From Arthrobacter psychrolactophilus (GTDB lineage Bacteria; Actinomycetota; Actinomycetes; Actinomycetales; Micrococcaceae), in contig NZ_QJVC01000002.1 of the NCBI RefSeq assembly GCF_003219795.1, positions 407,281 through 471,280 on the forward strand: a DNA stretch of 64,000 bases. Direction: 5' to 3'. Under the pieces are notes generated by a model. It was not told the DNA's origin. It ran no database searches and saw only the letters and a list, made by a program, of their open reading frames with translations. Shown here piece by piece: positions 1-8,663 of the stretch. The translations under genes were made by a program, and so were the position numbers. Each line of letters opens with the position of its first letter. Position 1 is the stretch's first letter.

Positions 1-559
1 GCATGGGTCCGGTGGGCCAGCGCCACATATTGGCCCGCTCATTGACGAGCGCATCGAAGCCGGCCGACAAGGCACCCATGAACCACCGCGGCGGCTCCCC
101 GGCACGCTCGATCCGCCCCAAATCCACGGCGCGCGGCTTTCCCTGGGCACAGGTGAGGAAATGCTCGACGGCGGCACCCGGGTTCAGGAGCTCCAGGCCC
201 AGTCCGCGGGCGGCATCGTTGCCCGTGCCGGCCGGGATGATGCCCAGCGGAACCTTTGTGTGGGCCACGGCATTGACTCCCAGATGGACCATGCCATCCC
301 CACCCACGACCACGAGGGCGTCGGCACCTGCCGAAATCTCGGTGTCGACCGCTTCACTCAAGGAGTGGTAGTCGCGGCGGCGCAAGACGGTGACCGTGTG
401 GCCGGCGGCGCGGAGCCGGGCCACCACCAGCTCGCCCGTGTGGCCGGGCGAGGCAGCACCCTTCCCGCCAAAAGCGGCGCGCGGATTGATCGCCACGGCG
501 ATGGACAGGACGGGGGCGGTGTTGGAACCGGCTGTTGCGGAATCTGCGGGCGTTTTCAT
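1..559 (-). CDS. Diacylglycerol/sphingosine kinase family lipid kinase (C-terminal part outside window)
   Basis: This gene runs off the left edge of the window; only its first ~186 codons are present. The N-terminal half of a DAGK catalytic domain is clear: a GGDG motif (residues 86-89, inside VVVGGDGMVHLG) and IIPAGTGND (107-115), the nucleotide-binding elements of the DgkB/YegS/BmrU family. Such enzymes phosphorylate diacylglycerol or related lipids at the inner face of the membrane. The ATG at 559 is the first start after upstream stops; the ribosome binding site is weak. It is divergent from the J-domain gene. The exact lipid substrate cannot be read from this fragment. Confidence 0.85.
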   Translation of the reverse strand, partial: MKTPADSATAGSNTAPVLSIAVAINPRAAFGGKGAASPGHTGELVVARLRAAGHTVTVLRRRDYHSLSEAVDTEISAGADALVVVGGDGMVHLGVNAVAHTKVPLGIIPAGTGNDAARGLGLELLNPGAAVEHFLTCAQGKPRAVDLGRIERAGEPPRWFMGALSAGFDALVNERANMWRWPTGPM

Positions 560-690
560 GGCACCTGAAAGTATGCCAGCGCGGGGCCTTCCTGGGAATT
601 TTCGCGCAAAGTAAACGCTCAGTCGCGCCGGATAGAATGAATTCTTGCACCATTGCCGACGCGCAAACAGCCGCTAGCGAAAGGTCCCTT

Positions 691-1644
691 GTGGGCGAGA
701 AGCACCTCACGCATTATCAAGTCCTGGGACTTGCCCGGACCGCCTCCGAACGCGAGGTGAAGATCGCGTACCGCAAGGCTGCCCGCATTGCTCACCCGGA
801 TCGGGGCGGCGACCCCGCTGTCTTCCGGCAGATCACCGAAGCCTACGAGATCCTCTCCGATACTGTGCGCCGTCAGGCGTACGACAGGTCCTATGGCGCC
901 GGCCCCTCCTCTCGCTCGCGGGCCGGAGCGGCACCGAGCACGCCCAGCTATGGTGCCCCGAACGGCTTTTCCGGATTCACGACGCGTCGGGCACCTGAGC
1001 AGCGAAGCACCGCCTCGGAACCGGCCATCTATTTCCCGTCCTACGAGGATCTCAACGGCGAGGCGCCCATCATGCCGCGGCGCACGGCTGCTCAGCCTGT
1101 CCACGGCGCACCCCGGAAACGTGGCCTGTTCGGTGCCGCGTCCCGTCTGGCGCGTGAGGCTCGGACTGCGCAGCTCATTATGCAGCAAATTTTGCCCGGG
1201 ATCCCGGCCGCACGCCTCATCAACGGGCTCACGGCCCCTCACGGCAGCGGCTATCTGGACCACGTGCTCGTGTCGGGCTACCGCATTGCCGTGATCGGTT
1301 CCATGCTGGTGCCCGACGGCGCCTTCCGGTGGGATGGCAGCGTGCTGGTGCACGGCAGCCGTGTCGCCGCTCCTCCGCAGCTAATCCCGGCGGCCCGGGC
1401 GCTGCAGGAGCTCTTCCCGGAATGTAATGTGACGGCCTGGGTCTGCGTGCACAGCCATACAGGCAACCTTTTTGAACCCGTCATTGACTATGCCCGAGGA
1501 ACCGAACCCGATGGGTCCAACACCGTGAATATGGCCAACGCCGCCCGCTTTGTGCGTGAGGCCAAGCAATTCTTAGCTTCCGGCCCTTCACCCAATGTGG
1601 TGGATGTGAGTGTCCTCGATCGCCTCCTGGGTGGTATGTACTAA
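691..1644 (+). CDS. J-domain (DnaJ-like) protein with NERD-like C-terminal segment
   Basis: The first ~70 residues are a J domain with the HPD motif at 35-37, which in the family stimulates the ATPase of a DnaK-type chaperone. No Gly/Phe or zinc-finger region of true DnaJ follows; instead there is a Ser/Ala/Pro linker. The C-terminal ~120 residues contain a DHVLVSGYRIAVI block (from D190) that resembles the core of nuclease-related (NERD) domains. The Glu-x-Lys expected there reads Gly-Ser-Met (203-205), so any nuclease activity is doubtful. The start is chosen at GTG 691, preceded by GAAAGG; an in-frame ATG at 637 is the alternative. The chaperone partner is unknown. Confidence 0.8.
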   Translation: MGEKHLTHYQVLGLARTASEREVKIAYRKAARIAHPDRGGDPAVFRQITEAYEILSDTVRRQAYDRSYGAGPSSRSRAGAAPSTPSYGAPNGFSGFTTRRAPEQRSTASEPAIYFPSYEDLNGEAPIMPRRTAAQPVHGAPRKRGLFGAASRLAREARTAQLIMQQILPGIPAARLINGLTAPHGSGYLDHVLVSGYRIAVIGSMLVPDGAFRWDGSVLVHGSRVAAPPQLIPAARALQELFPECNVTAWVCVHSHTGNLFEPVIDYARGTEPDGSNTVNMANAARFVREAKQFLASGPSPNVVDVSVLDRLLGGMY

Positions 1645-1685
1645 GTCCTTCGGGACGGTCGGGGTAGGCCAGCGGCTGGCGTAGG

Positions 1686-2168
1686 ATGAATGACGTGTTC
1701 CGCATCTTATTTATGACCCCCGAAATCCCCGGTAATACCGGCAACGCCATCCGATTGGCGGCCATCACCGGCGCCGAACTCCACCTCGTGGAGCCTCTGG
1801 GCTTTGACTTCTCCGACGCTAAATTGCGCCGGGCTGGCCTGGACTATCACGACCTTGCCGTCGTGACGGTTCACAAAACCCTTGACGACGCGTGGGAGGC
1901 CCTCGCCCCGGAACGGGTCTATGCCTTCACCTCGGATGGGGAAAAAAGCTACACCGAAATTGCGTACCAGCCCGGTGACGTGTTGTTCTTTGGCCGCGAA
2001 TCCACCGGACTCCCTGCCGACATCAAGCAGGATCCGCACGTCACGGCCCGCGTTCGTCTGCCCATGCTGCCGGCCCTGCGCTCCCTGAATCTGGCCAATG
2101 CCGCCTCGATCGCCGTCTTCGAGGCCTGGCGCCAAAACGACTTCGCCGGGGCCCAAATCCAGGCTTAA
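1686..2168 (+). CDS. trmL: tRNA (cytidine(34)-2'-O)-methyltransferase
   Basis: A 160-residue SPOUT (SpoU) methyltransferase of the usual TrmL length. The N-terminal strand-loop IPGNTGNAIRLAA (14-26), the GRESTGLP loop (103-110) and the C-terminal knot LRSLNLANAASIAVFEAWR (131-149) are all present. The knot binds S-adenosylmethionine. TrmL methylates the ribose of the wobble base 34 in certain leucine tRNAs. A GTG at 1695 is a possible shorter start. The gene lies 41 bp after the J-domain gene on the same strand and may be cotranscribed with it. Confidence 0.93.
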   Translation: MNDVFRILFMTPEIPGNTGNAIRLAAITGAELHLVEPLGFDFSDAKLRRAGLDYHDLAVVTVHKTLDDAWEALAPERVYAFTSDGEKSYTEIAYQPGDVLFFGRESTGLPADIKQDPHVTARVRLPMLPALRSLNLANAASIAVFEAWRQNDFAGAQIQA

Positions 2169-2226
2169 CCACCGCTGGCCGTTTCCTTGGCCCGTCCGGC
2201 ACCTTTTTCATCTACTGGAGGTATGT

Positions 2227-3030
2227 ATGTCCGCTCGCGATCCTGGCCTAGCGTTCACTGACGGAGCGCTGCAATTTGAGGCGTGGTCGGACAAGCTCTG
2301 GGATCCCATGGGGCGCGACGTCGTGGCTGCCGCCAAGCTGCTCCCCGGAGAAAAAGTCCTGGACGCATGCTGCGGAACGGGTGCCGCCACTATTCCGGCA
2401 GCCCTGGCCGTCGGACCCGAGGGTGCGGTTGACGGCGTCGACCTGTCCACCGGTTTGCTGCGCATCGCCGCCGCCAATGTCTCCGCCCAGGGCATTCTCA
2501 ACGCCACCCTGACGGAAGCCGACGTCACGCAGTGGCGTGGCCACCGCACCTTCGACGCGGTGTTGTGCTCCTACAGCATGTTCTTCTTCGCGAATATGGA
2601 AGCCGGAGTCGAACACCTCACCTCCATGCTGCGCCCCGGAGGCCGCTTCGTGACGAGCACCTGGATCGACGGCGCCTTGGCGCCCTTCGCCGATCGCATT
2701 TTCGAGGCCGCCGTCAAGGAACGCCCCCGGCTCGCCGGTGTGACGCCGCTGCCGAATCAAAATATGTCACGCGTGGACACGGTGGAATCCCTGGGCCGCT
2801 GGATGAGCGAGCGCGGCCTAGAAAACGTCGCTGTGACAACGCACCCGCTCACGCTGGCCGTTGACGACGCCATGGCGTGGAACCTAGTCATGGGCAGCGG
2901 CTGGCGCACCTTGCTCCCCCGTGACCCCGAGGCCATCGCCCGTGTCCGCCGCGACTTCATCAAGTCGGTTGGTCCGCACGTCGAGATGAACTCCGACGCC
3001 ATGATCGCCACGGGAACCACGCCGCGCTAG
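2227..3030 (+). CDS. Class I SAM-dependent methyltransferase (UbiE/COQ5-like)
   Basis: A 267-residue Rossmann-fold methyltransferase. Motif I is VLDACCGTGAATIPAA (44-59), followed by an acidic strand end VDGVDLS, a motif resembling AVLCSYSMFFF, and the post-motif LRPGGRFVTSTW. The start at ATG 2227 is supported by a strong GGAGG at 2217-2221. The fold resembles UbiE/MenG, but no quinone pathway genes are adjacent, so the substrate is unknown. Its 3' end is followed closely by the first palindromic repeat. Confidence 0.85.
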   Translation: MSARDPGLAFTDGALQFEAWSDKLWDPMGRDVVAAAKLLPGEKVLDACCGTGAATIPAALAVGPEGAVDGVDLSTGLLRIAAANVSAQGILNATLTEADVTQWRGHRTFDAVLCSYSMFFFANMEAGVEHLTSMLRPGGRFVTSTWIDGALAPFADRIFEAAVKERPRLAGVTPLPNQNMSRVDTVESLGRWMSERGLENVAVTTHPLTLAVDDAMAWNLVMGSGWRTLLPRDPEAIARVRRDFIKSVGPHVEMNSDAMIATGTTPR

Positions 3031-3070
3031 GCGCCCTGCGCCCTGCTGTGCCCTGTGCCCAAAAATGCTA

Positions 3071-3120
3071 TAGCTGGGCATTCTCGCTATAGGCCGAGCT
3101 ATGGCGAGAATGCCCAGCTA
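3071..3120. repeat. Dispersed palindromic repeat, copy A
   Basis: Two 22-bp arms (3071-3092 and 3099-3120) pair with a single G-T wobble around a 6-bp loop. The arms carry the core TGGGCATTCTCGC. Related elements occur at 4287-4346 and 20648-20705, with half a copy near 63880. There is no T-tract, so it is not a standard intrinsic terminator. It sits between two converging genes. Confidence 0.85.
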
Positions 3121-3185
3121 CCGCGAAAGTTCTCAGCGATGGCATTTCTCGTGGGGTGGTGCCTGCGGCGACGTGCCGGTGCCTG

Positions 3186-4190
3186 CTACTTCTGACGCAA
3201 TCCTGCCTGGCGCAGGATGGAAATGAAACGCTGCGTGTCCTTCAGATCCTGCCAGTCCCACCGGGCAAAGCCGGACACCTGAGCCCGGATCTGATTCTCG
3301 CGGCGCTTTTCTGCCATGATGCGATCTGCCATCGAGCGCCCCTGGCCCCAGTCGTCGCGCAGGTACTTGCCCTTCCCATCGAACTCCCCCACTGCGCGCT
3401 CCTTCTTGAACCAAAAATCCACGAGCGCGGCTCTGCCGTCATCAAGGGAAAATCGTTGTTGCAGCACCGGTGCCGGAAAACCGAGTTCAAACATCTTGAC
3501 CCGGCTCAGTGATTCACCGGCCGACCCCGACAAGGCAGAGGCGAAATTGATGATCTTCAAGGCCCGTGTCTGTCCGGCCTTGCTCGGCAGCTGCGCGGCG
3601 GCTGCACGTAATTCCTCCGGCAACAACGCGGCCCCTTGGGGCTCATCCAGCTCCCACGTTGCGTCCCAGTGGAAGGGATCTGCGTCGGGACGCTCAAAGT
3701 GATTCGCTACAACGCTCCGCCGAGGAACCCGCAAGGCCGAATCGCAGACCGTCACTGCCGCGGAAAACGACAGGGTATTGATCAGCTGCATCGTGGTGGT
3801 GAGCTTGTCCGTAATGAGGACAGGTCCGCAGCGCTGAACACCTTCCGTTCGGGAGCCAACGTGGCGCACCACCCCGCTCGAGCTGCGTCCACCGCGGGTC
3901 ACCTCGGTGACAGTGTGGAGCTTTTGAGGTACTCCAACAATCCACAGTCCCCAGAGAAGTGCCGCGGTGGCGTGGCAAAACACCGGTTCACTCTGGGCTA
4001 GCCGCACACAGGCCAGAGCCCGCAGGCCGTAGCGCTCCCTACCGGAAAGTTTGCTCCACTCTGCACTCTCAACGTAGATGCCGCGGCGGACCCTGACGAG
4101 TTCGCCGCGTTTCTGGGCGGTCACAAGCTTGTGGCGGTCGCGTCCTGTGTCGTTGTACTGCGCCGCACTGATGAGTCGAGGCTTGTTCAT
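3186..4190 (-). CDS. AbiEi-like winged-helix protein with C-terminal PD-(D/E)XK nuclease-like domain
   Basis: A 334-residue protein. Residues ~1-60 look like the AbiEi-type winged helix (KRGELVRVRRGIYV), known from type IV antitoxins that repress their operons. The C-terminal ~100 residues match the Vsr/DUF559-like endonuclease pattern: an acidic residue on a strand (D258 in VDFWF) followed by E269-F-D271-G-K273, then a basic helix (IMAEKRRENQIRA). No AbiEii nucleotidyltransferase toxin lies next to it, so it is not a canonical AbiE pair. The gene stands alone between two palindromic repeats and points away from etfA. The domain calls are by eye. A DNA-targeting role in defence or repeat maintenance is inference. 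Confidence 0.7.
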   Translation of the reverse strand: MNKPRLISAAQYNDTGRDRHKLVTAQKRGELVRVRRGIYVESAEWSKLSGRERYGLRALACVRLAQSEPVFCHATAALLWGLWIVGVPQKLHTVTEVTRGGRSSSGVVRHVGSRTEGVQRCGPVLITDKLTTTMQLINTLSFSAAVTVCDSALRVPRRSVVANHFERPDADPFHWDATWELDEPQGAALLPEELRAAAAQLPSKAGQTRALKIINFASALSGSAGESLSRVKMFELGFPAPVLQQRFSLDDGRAALVDFWFKKERAVGEFDGKGKYLRDDWGQGRSMADRIMAEKRRENQIRAQVSGFARWDWQDLKDTQRFISILRQAGLRQK

Positions 4191-4286
4191 GTCTCTCAGT
4201 TTTCCACCTCAGGGAGGCTCAAAACAGTGTGAAAGCGGCGGCTGTGGATAACTCCCGCGCGCCGTCAAGCGCCCCACAACGAAAAA

Positions 4287-4346
4287 CGCCATAGTTGGGT
4301 AGTCTCGCTATAGGTCGGCCTATAGCGAGACCACCCAACTATGGCG
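4287..4346. repeat. Dispersed palindromic repeat, copy B
   Basis: Two 27-bp arms (4287-4313 and 4320-4346) pair at 26 of 27 positions around a 6-bp loop. The element is related to copy A but carries GGGTAGTCTCGC where A has GGGCATTCTCGC, with a near-compensatory change in the other arm. It lies between the start of the AbiEi-like gene and the stop of etfA. Confidence 0.85.
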
Positions 4347-4388
4347 CTTCTACCGAACGGTGGCGACACCGTCCAAGCAAGCGCGGTA

Positions 4389-5357
4389 TTACCCGCGGCG
4401 CTTCTTGATCTCTTCCACGGCCTGCGGCAGCACCTTGAAGAGGTCGCCCACGATGCCGAAGTCGGCAATCTCAAAGATGGGTGATTCGGCATCCTTGTTG
4501 ACCGCCACGATGAGCTTGGAGGTCTGCATGCCGGCCTTCTGCTGGATGGCACCGGAGATCCCCACCGAGATGTACAGCTGCGGGGACACCTTCTTACCGG
4601 TCTGGCCAACCTGCGAGGCGTGCGAAATCCAGCCAGCATCCGTGGCGGCGCGGGAGGCACCCACGGCTGCGCCCAGAACGTCGGCCAGTTCCTCGACCGG
4701 GGTGAAGTCGCCGTCCACGCCGCGGCCACCGGCCACGATGATGCGTGCATCTTCAAGTTCCGGGCGGCCCGAGGCGGCACGCGGGGTGCGCGTGACAACC
4801 CGTGCGGCCAGGCTGGACGGTGCAAAGGCAACGTCCACAAGCTCGACGGCGGGAATTACGGCCGCCGCTGCCGGGGCCGCTTCCACGCTGTGGGCCTTCA
4901 CGCTGATGACGGCAACGGCCGAGGTGGCCCGCGCCTCCACCGTGTAGGAGCCGGCCAGGACCGACTTGTGTGCCACGAGGGCCTCGCCGTCGTAGCTCAC
5001 GGACACGGCGTCGGTGATGACACCGGCGTTCAGGGCCACGCCCACACGGGCCGCGATTTCCTTGCCGGCAGCGCTGTTGTCAACCAACACGGCGCTGGCG
5101 GCCACGGCTGCGGCGGCCTGCGCCACGAGGTCGGCCTTAGGGGCAACGAGGAACTGGCCCAATTCGGCCTGCTCGGAGTGCAGCACACGGCTCACGCCAT
5201 AGGCACCCAATTCGTTCAGCAGCTCGGGAGCAACGCCACCGGCCACAACGGCTACGGCTTCCCCGGCACCACGGGCCACGGTCAGCAGCTGTGTCGCCGT
5301 GACGGAGAGCTTGCCGGAGGCATCGAGCTGATCAATGTAAACAACAATTGCAGTCAT
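4389..5357 (-). CDS. etfA: Electron transfer flavoprotein alpha subunit
   Basis: A 322-residue EtfA with the conserved FAD-binding half: [56 protein letters not shown] and the C-terminal [20 protein letters not shown]. With EtfB it takes electrons from acyl-CoA dehydrogenases and passes them to ETF:quinone oxidoreductase. It follows etfB after 10 bp and has GAGGAA before its ATG. The acyl-CoA dehydrogenase at 23813-24949 is a likely client. Confidence 0.95.
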   Translation of the reverse strand: MTAIVVYIDQLDASGKLSVTATQLLTVARGAGEAVAVVAGGVAPELLNELGAYGVSRVLHSEQAELGQFLVAPKADLVAQAAAAVAASAVLVDNSAAGKEIAARVGVALNAGVITDAVSVSYDGEALVAHKSVLAGSYTVEARATSAVAVISVKAHSVEAAPAAAAVIPAVELVDVAFAPSSLAARVVTRTPRAASGRPELEDARIIVAGGRGVDGDFTPVEELADVLGAAVGASRAATDAGWISHASQVGQTGKKVSPQLYISVGISGAIQQKAGMQTSKLIVAVNKDAESPIFEIADFGIVGDLFKVLPQAVEEIKKRRG

Positions 5358-5367
5358 GAAGGGTTCC

Positions 5368-6174
5368 TCAGATCAGTTTCTGCGCGGCCAGGAAGTCAAC
5401 GAGCTGGATGCCGGCATCGCCGGAGTCGGTGATGATGGTGCCAGCGGTGCGGGCGGGGCGCTCGGCTGCCGCGGTGACACGAGTCAGGGACCCGGCCAGT
5501 CCGACGTCGGACGCTGCTAAGCCCAGATCCGCCAGGGACACGGTGGTCACCTTCTTCTTCTTCGCGGCGAGGATGCCCTTGAAGTTCGGGTAGCGGGGAT
5601 CGTTGGCCTGATCGGTGACCGAGACGAGGGCAGGCAGGGTGGCCTGAATTTCCTCGGAGAAGTCATCGCCATCGCGGCGAGCGCTCACGGTGGTGCCGTC
5701 CAGCTCCAGGGAGGAGGCGAAGGTGATCTGGGCCAGGCCCAGTCGTGCTGCCAGCTGCGCCGGGATGATGGAGGTTTCGCCATCCGTGGAGGCCATGCCG
5801 GTGATGACCAGATCCACCGGACCCAGGGTCTTGATGGCTGCCGCCAGCGCCAGAGAGGTGGCCGAGGCGTCGGAGCCTGCGAGCGCGTCGTCTGTGACGT
5901 GCAGACCCTGCGTCGCGCCAATCTGCAACGACTTCTTCACGGCGGCCGCGGCGGAGGCCGGGCCCAGCGTCAGTGCCGTGACGACATTGCCGGCTTTGGC
6001 GCCACCGCGGGCGTCGGTCAGCGCCAGGGCTGCCTCGAGCGCGTATTCATCGAGTTCGGAGAGGATGCTCTCGCTGCGATCCAGCGTGCGGGCATCACCT
6101 GTGAGGTGTCGGTCAAATTGTGCGTCTGGCACATATTTGACCAGTACGACAATGTTCAGTGCTGAGTTTTCCAC
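5368..6174 (-). CDS. etfB: Electron transfer flavoprotein beta subunit
   Basis: The AMP-binding beta subunit of ETF. Typical features are the N-terminal [10 protein letters not shown], a conserved [30 protein letters not shown] stretch in two parts, and a C-terminal helix that reaches into the partner. An ATG at 6192 gives six extra codons, but the GTG at 6174 is preceded at 5 bp by AAAGGA and starts directly at the conserved region, so it is preferred. It is the first gene of the etfBA operon. Confidence 0.93.
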   Translation of the reverse strand: MENSALNIVVLVKYVPDAQFDRHLTGDARTLDRSESILSELDEYALEAALALTDARGGAKAGNVVTALTLGPASAAAAVKKSLQIGATQGLHVTDDALAGSDASATSLALAAAIKTLGPVDLVITGMASTDGETSIIPAQLAARLGLAQITFASSLELDGTTVSARRDGDDFSEEIQATLPALVSVTDQANDPRYPNFKGILAAKKKKVTTVSLADLGLAASDVGLAGSLTRVTAAAERPARTAGTIITDSGDAGIQLVDFLAAQKLI

Positions 6175-6509
6175 TGCTGTCCTTTGTGTCATGGACGGAT
6201 GGTTGGGCGGCGTCCTTCCCCTTGGCGGGGCGGGCGCCGCAGGTTCGCCCTTGGCCTACTTGCACCAGCTTAGTTCGTGGCGGGCCGGAGCCGGAATTTC
6301 CATGGCCGATTCTTTACTCCAAGCGAACACGGATGGGGAACTCCCCGGACAGTTATGGCAGTCCTGCCTGCGGGCTGGCGTGGCTGGCGCTGTTGCTGTG
6401 GTCATCCGGGAGCCTCGCCGCTAGGGCTCATCCCGCGGGTGGACGCTCGCGCCAGCTTTTCCCCCTGTAGCCCGATGTTTGGCCAGCGCTCAGAGCGCAC
6501 AGTAGAAGT
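6175..6509. other. Intergenic region between divergent etfB and ABC exporter
   Basis: These 335 bp hold no convincing gene. They must contain the promoters of the divergent etfBA operon and the ABC exporter operon. I see no clear inverted-repeat operator or RNA element here. Confidence 0.5.
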
Positions 6510-7274
6510 ATGACTTCAACATTTCTGAGTGCACGCTCCCTGTCCAAGCGCTATGGCGCTGGCATCGCCTTGAACAATGTGGATCTCGATATCCACCCCG
6601 GGGAGTCCGTGGCCATCATGGGCGCCTCCGGCTCGGGCAAGACCACGCTCCTGCACACCCTGGCAGGCATCACGAGCCCCGATTCCGGTTCCGTGAATTA
6701 CGAGGGGACGGATGTCACGGGTCTGAATGAAACCCAGCGTTCCAAGCTCCGCCGCGAAGCCTTCGGCTTTGTCTTCCAGTCCGGGCTGTTGATTCCCGAG
6801 CTGACGGCCATCGAGAACGTGGCACTGGCCCTCATGCTCAACGGGGTCCCCCGCCGCGATGCCGAGGCGCAGTCCCTGGGTTGGCTCGCCCATCTGGGCC
6901 TGGCCGGCATGGAAAATCGCCGCATCGGCGAGCTCTCCGGCGGTCAGGCGCAGCGTGTCGCGATCGCCCGCGCCCAGGTCACCGGCGCCCGCATCGTGTT
7001 CGCCGACGAACCCACCGGCGCGCTCGACTCCACCACCTCCGCCGAGGTCATGACCGCGCTCCTGAACGCCACGGCCGGCCGCGGCAACACCCTCGTGCTC
7101 GTCACCCATGACCCCACGGTCGCCTCCCGCTGCAGCCGTACCCTTTTTATGCACGACGGCGTCCTCTCCCTTGCGCCGACATCTCGCCCGGCTGCCACGC
7201 AGGCCATACCCGGCGCCTCCACGGGAACAACATTCCTGCCGCAGCTGAGCCAGGACGGGGAGGCCCGGGCGTGA
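6510..7274 (+). CDS. ABC transporter ATP-binding protein (MacB/LolD-type)
   Basis: A 254-residue ABC ATPase. Walker A is GASGSGKT (38-45), the Q-loop FVFQSG lies near 88, the signature is LSGGQ (142-146) and Walker B is IVFADEP (162-168). The closest families are ATPases that pair with FtsX-like permeases to export peptides or release lipoproteins. It overlaps the permease gene by 4 bp, so the two form one operon. The substrate is unknown. Confidence 0.92.
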   Translation: MTSTFLSARSLSKRYGAGIALNNVDLDIHPGESVAIMGASGSGKTTLLHTLAGITSPDSGSVNYEGTDVTGLNETQRSKLRREAFGFVFQSGLLIPELTAIENVALALMLNGVPRRDAEAQSLGWLAHLGLAGMENRRIGELSGGQAQRVAIARAQVTGARIVFADEPTGALDSTTSAEVMTALLNATAGRGNTLVLVTHDPTVASRCSRTLFMHDGVLSLAPTSRPAATQAIPGASTGTTFLPQLSQDGEARA

Positions 7275-8611
7275 AATCCACTCTTTCCATCCTGTGGATG
7301 TTGTCCCGGCCAGCGCCGGGGAGCAAGGCGGTCATGGTCCTGCCCGCCGTCGCCTTTGCCTTGGTGACGGCCCTGCTCTTGATTGTTTTAGCCGGAGCCC
7401 TGAGCTTCTTCACCAACACCGCGGCGGATGACCCCACCGGAATGGCGGGGATCTATCAAATGCTGGCGGCCTTTGCCGTCTCGCTCATGGTGTTACCGAT
7501 GATGACTCTGGGTGGATCTGCTGCCCGGCTCTCGGCCCGGCGCCGTGACGAACGCCTTTCCACCCTCCGTCTCCTCGGCGGCACCCCCGCACTGGTGTCC
7601 GTGTTGACCATTATCGAGTCAACGCTCGTGGCCGTAGTGGGCATCGCGGCCGGCATCGTGCTGTACGCGGCCGCGTTACCGGCCATCGCCTTGATTCACT
7701 TTCAGGGACAGGCGTTGGGACTCGCCACACTGTGGCTCCCTGGTGGGGTGTTGTTCATCGCCGTAGCGGCCCTGATCCTGCTGGCTGCCATCAGCGCAGC
7801 CCTGGGATTGCGTCTGGTCATCCTTTCCCCTCTGGGGGTCCGGACCCGGCAAAAGGCGCCCACCGTGCATTGGCTCCGTTTGGCACTGGGTGCGGGAGCC
7901 GCCGTCGTCCTGTATTTGGTCATGACCGTCGCGACGGCCAGCGGATCTGCCGCCATCATGATCGTGGTCCTGTGCGCTGCCTTCGCCGGCGGGCTGGCAC
8001 TGCTGAACCTCATGGGCCCCTTTGTGGTGAAGTGGATAGCCACGCGTAGATTGGCCAGAGCCACGACCCCCGTGCGACTGCTGGCGGCGCGCAGCATTTT
8101 GGAATCGCCCAAGGCCGCGTGGCGCCAGGTGAGTTCGCTGTCGATGACCAGCTTCATCGCCGTCGTGGCGGGCACGGGTCTGGCCATCATCGCCTCGGCC
8201 GGGGACGCACACAATGCCGAGGATGCGATCCTGTACGGCGATATGCGCACGGGTGTGCTCATTACCGTGATCGTGTCGTTCCTGCTCGTGGCCTCCAGCG
8301 CCGGCGTGAATCAGGCGGCCGCGGTGCTGGATCGTCGCGAGTTGTATGTCAGCCTGGATCGCCTCGGCATGCCGCGCCCCATCATGGAGTCTGCCCGCAA
8401 GCGCGCCGTCATGTGGCCCGTGCAAATCGTCACGATCGGCTCGGGAGTTCTGGCCGCGGTCTTGTTGTTCCCGCTGACGGGCTTGGCGATCATCTTTGCA
8501 CCCGTATCCGTACTGGTCATCGCGGGGATCTTGGCCGGCGGCATCGGTTTGGTGTGGCTGGGGTTGGCGGCCTCGGCACCGATCCTCACCGCCGTGCTGC
8601 GCGAGGCGTAG
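7271..8611 (+). CDS. FtsX-like ABC transporter permease
   Basis: A 446-residue membrane protein with roughly eight to ten hydrophobic segments. It has two FtsX-like halves; the sequence ARRRDERLSTLRLLGGT after the third segment is typical of FtsX/MacB permeases. The start overlaps the ATPase stop (GTGA). A strong bidirectional terminator follows the stop. Related exporters often confer resistance to antimicrobial peptides, but no sensor kinase/regulator pair is present here. Confidence 0.85.
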   Translation: MKSTLSILWMLSRPAPGSKAVMVLPAVAFALVTALLLIVLAGALSFFTNTAADDPTGMAGIYQMLAAFAVSLMVLPMMTLGGSAARLSARRRDERLSTLRLLGGTPALVSVLTIIESTLVAVVGIAAGIVLYAAALPAIALIHFQGQALGLATLWLPGGVLFIAVAALILLAAISAALGLRLVILSPLGVRTRQKAPTVHWLRLALGAGAAVVLYLVMTVATASGSAAIMIVVLCAAFAGGLALLNLMGPFVVKWIATRRLARATTPVRLLAARSILESPKAAWRQVSSLSMTSFIAVVAGTGLAIIASAGDAHNAEDAILYGDMRTGVLITVIVSFLLVASSAGVNQAAAVLDRRELYVSLDRLGMPRPIMESARKRAVMWPVQIVTIGSGVLAAVLLFPLTGLAIIFAPVSVLVIAGILAGGIGLVWLGLAASAPILTAVLREA

Positions 8612-8614
8612 GCA

Positions 8615-8652
8615 TAAAAAATCCCCCTCCGGTATGGCGGAGGGGGACTTTT
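8615..8652. terminator. Bidirectional intrinsic terminator
   Basis: A 10-bp GC-rich stem (TCCCCCTCCG / CGGAGGGGGA, 8622-8631 and 8638-8647) is flanked by an A-run on the left and CTTTT on the right. It lies between the converging permease and HtrA-like genes and should stop transcription from both sides. Confidence 0.9.
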
Positions 8653-8663
8653 CTACGTCGCTC

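Noticed and set aside
3186-4190. A complete AbiE type IV toxin-antitoxin pair
   Set aside because: No AbiEii nucleotidyltransferase is encoded on either side; the neighbours are a methyltransferase and etfA.
3060-4350. CRISPR-like array from the repeats
   Set aside because: Only two copies 1.2 kb apart with a gene between them; they are palindromes without regular spacers.
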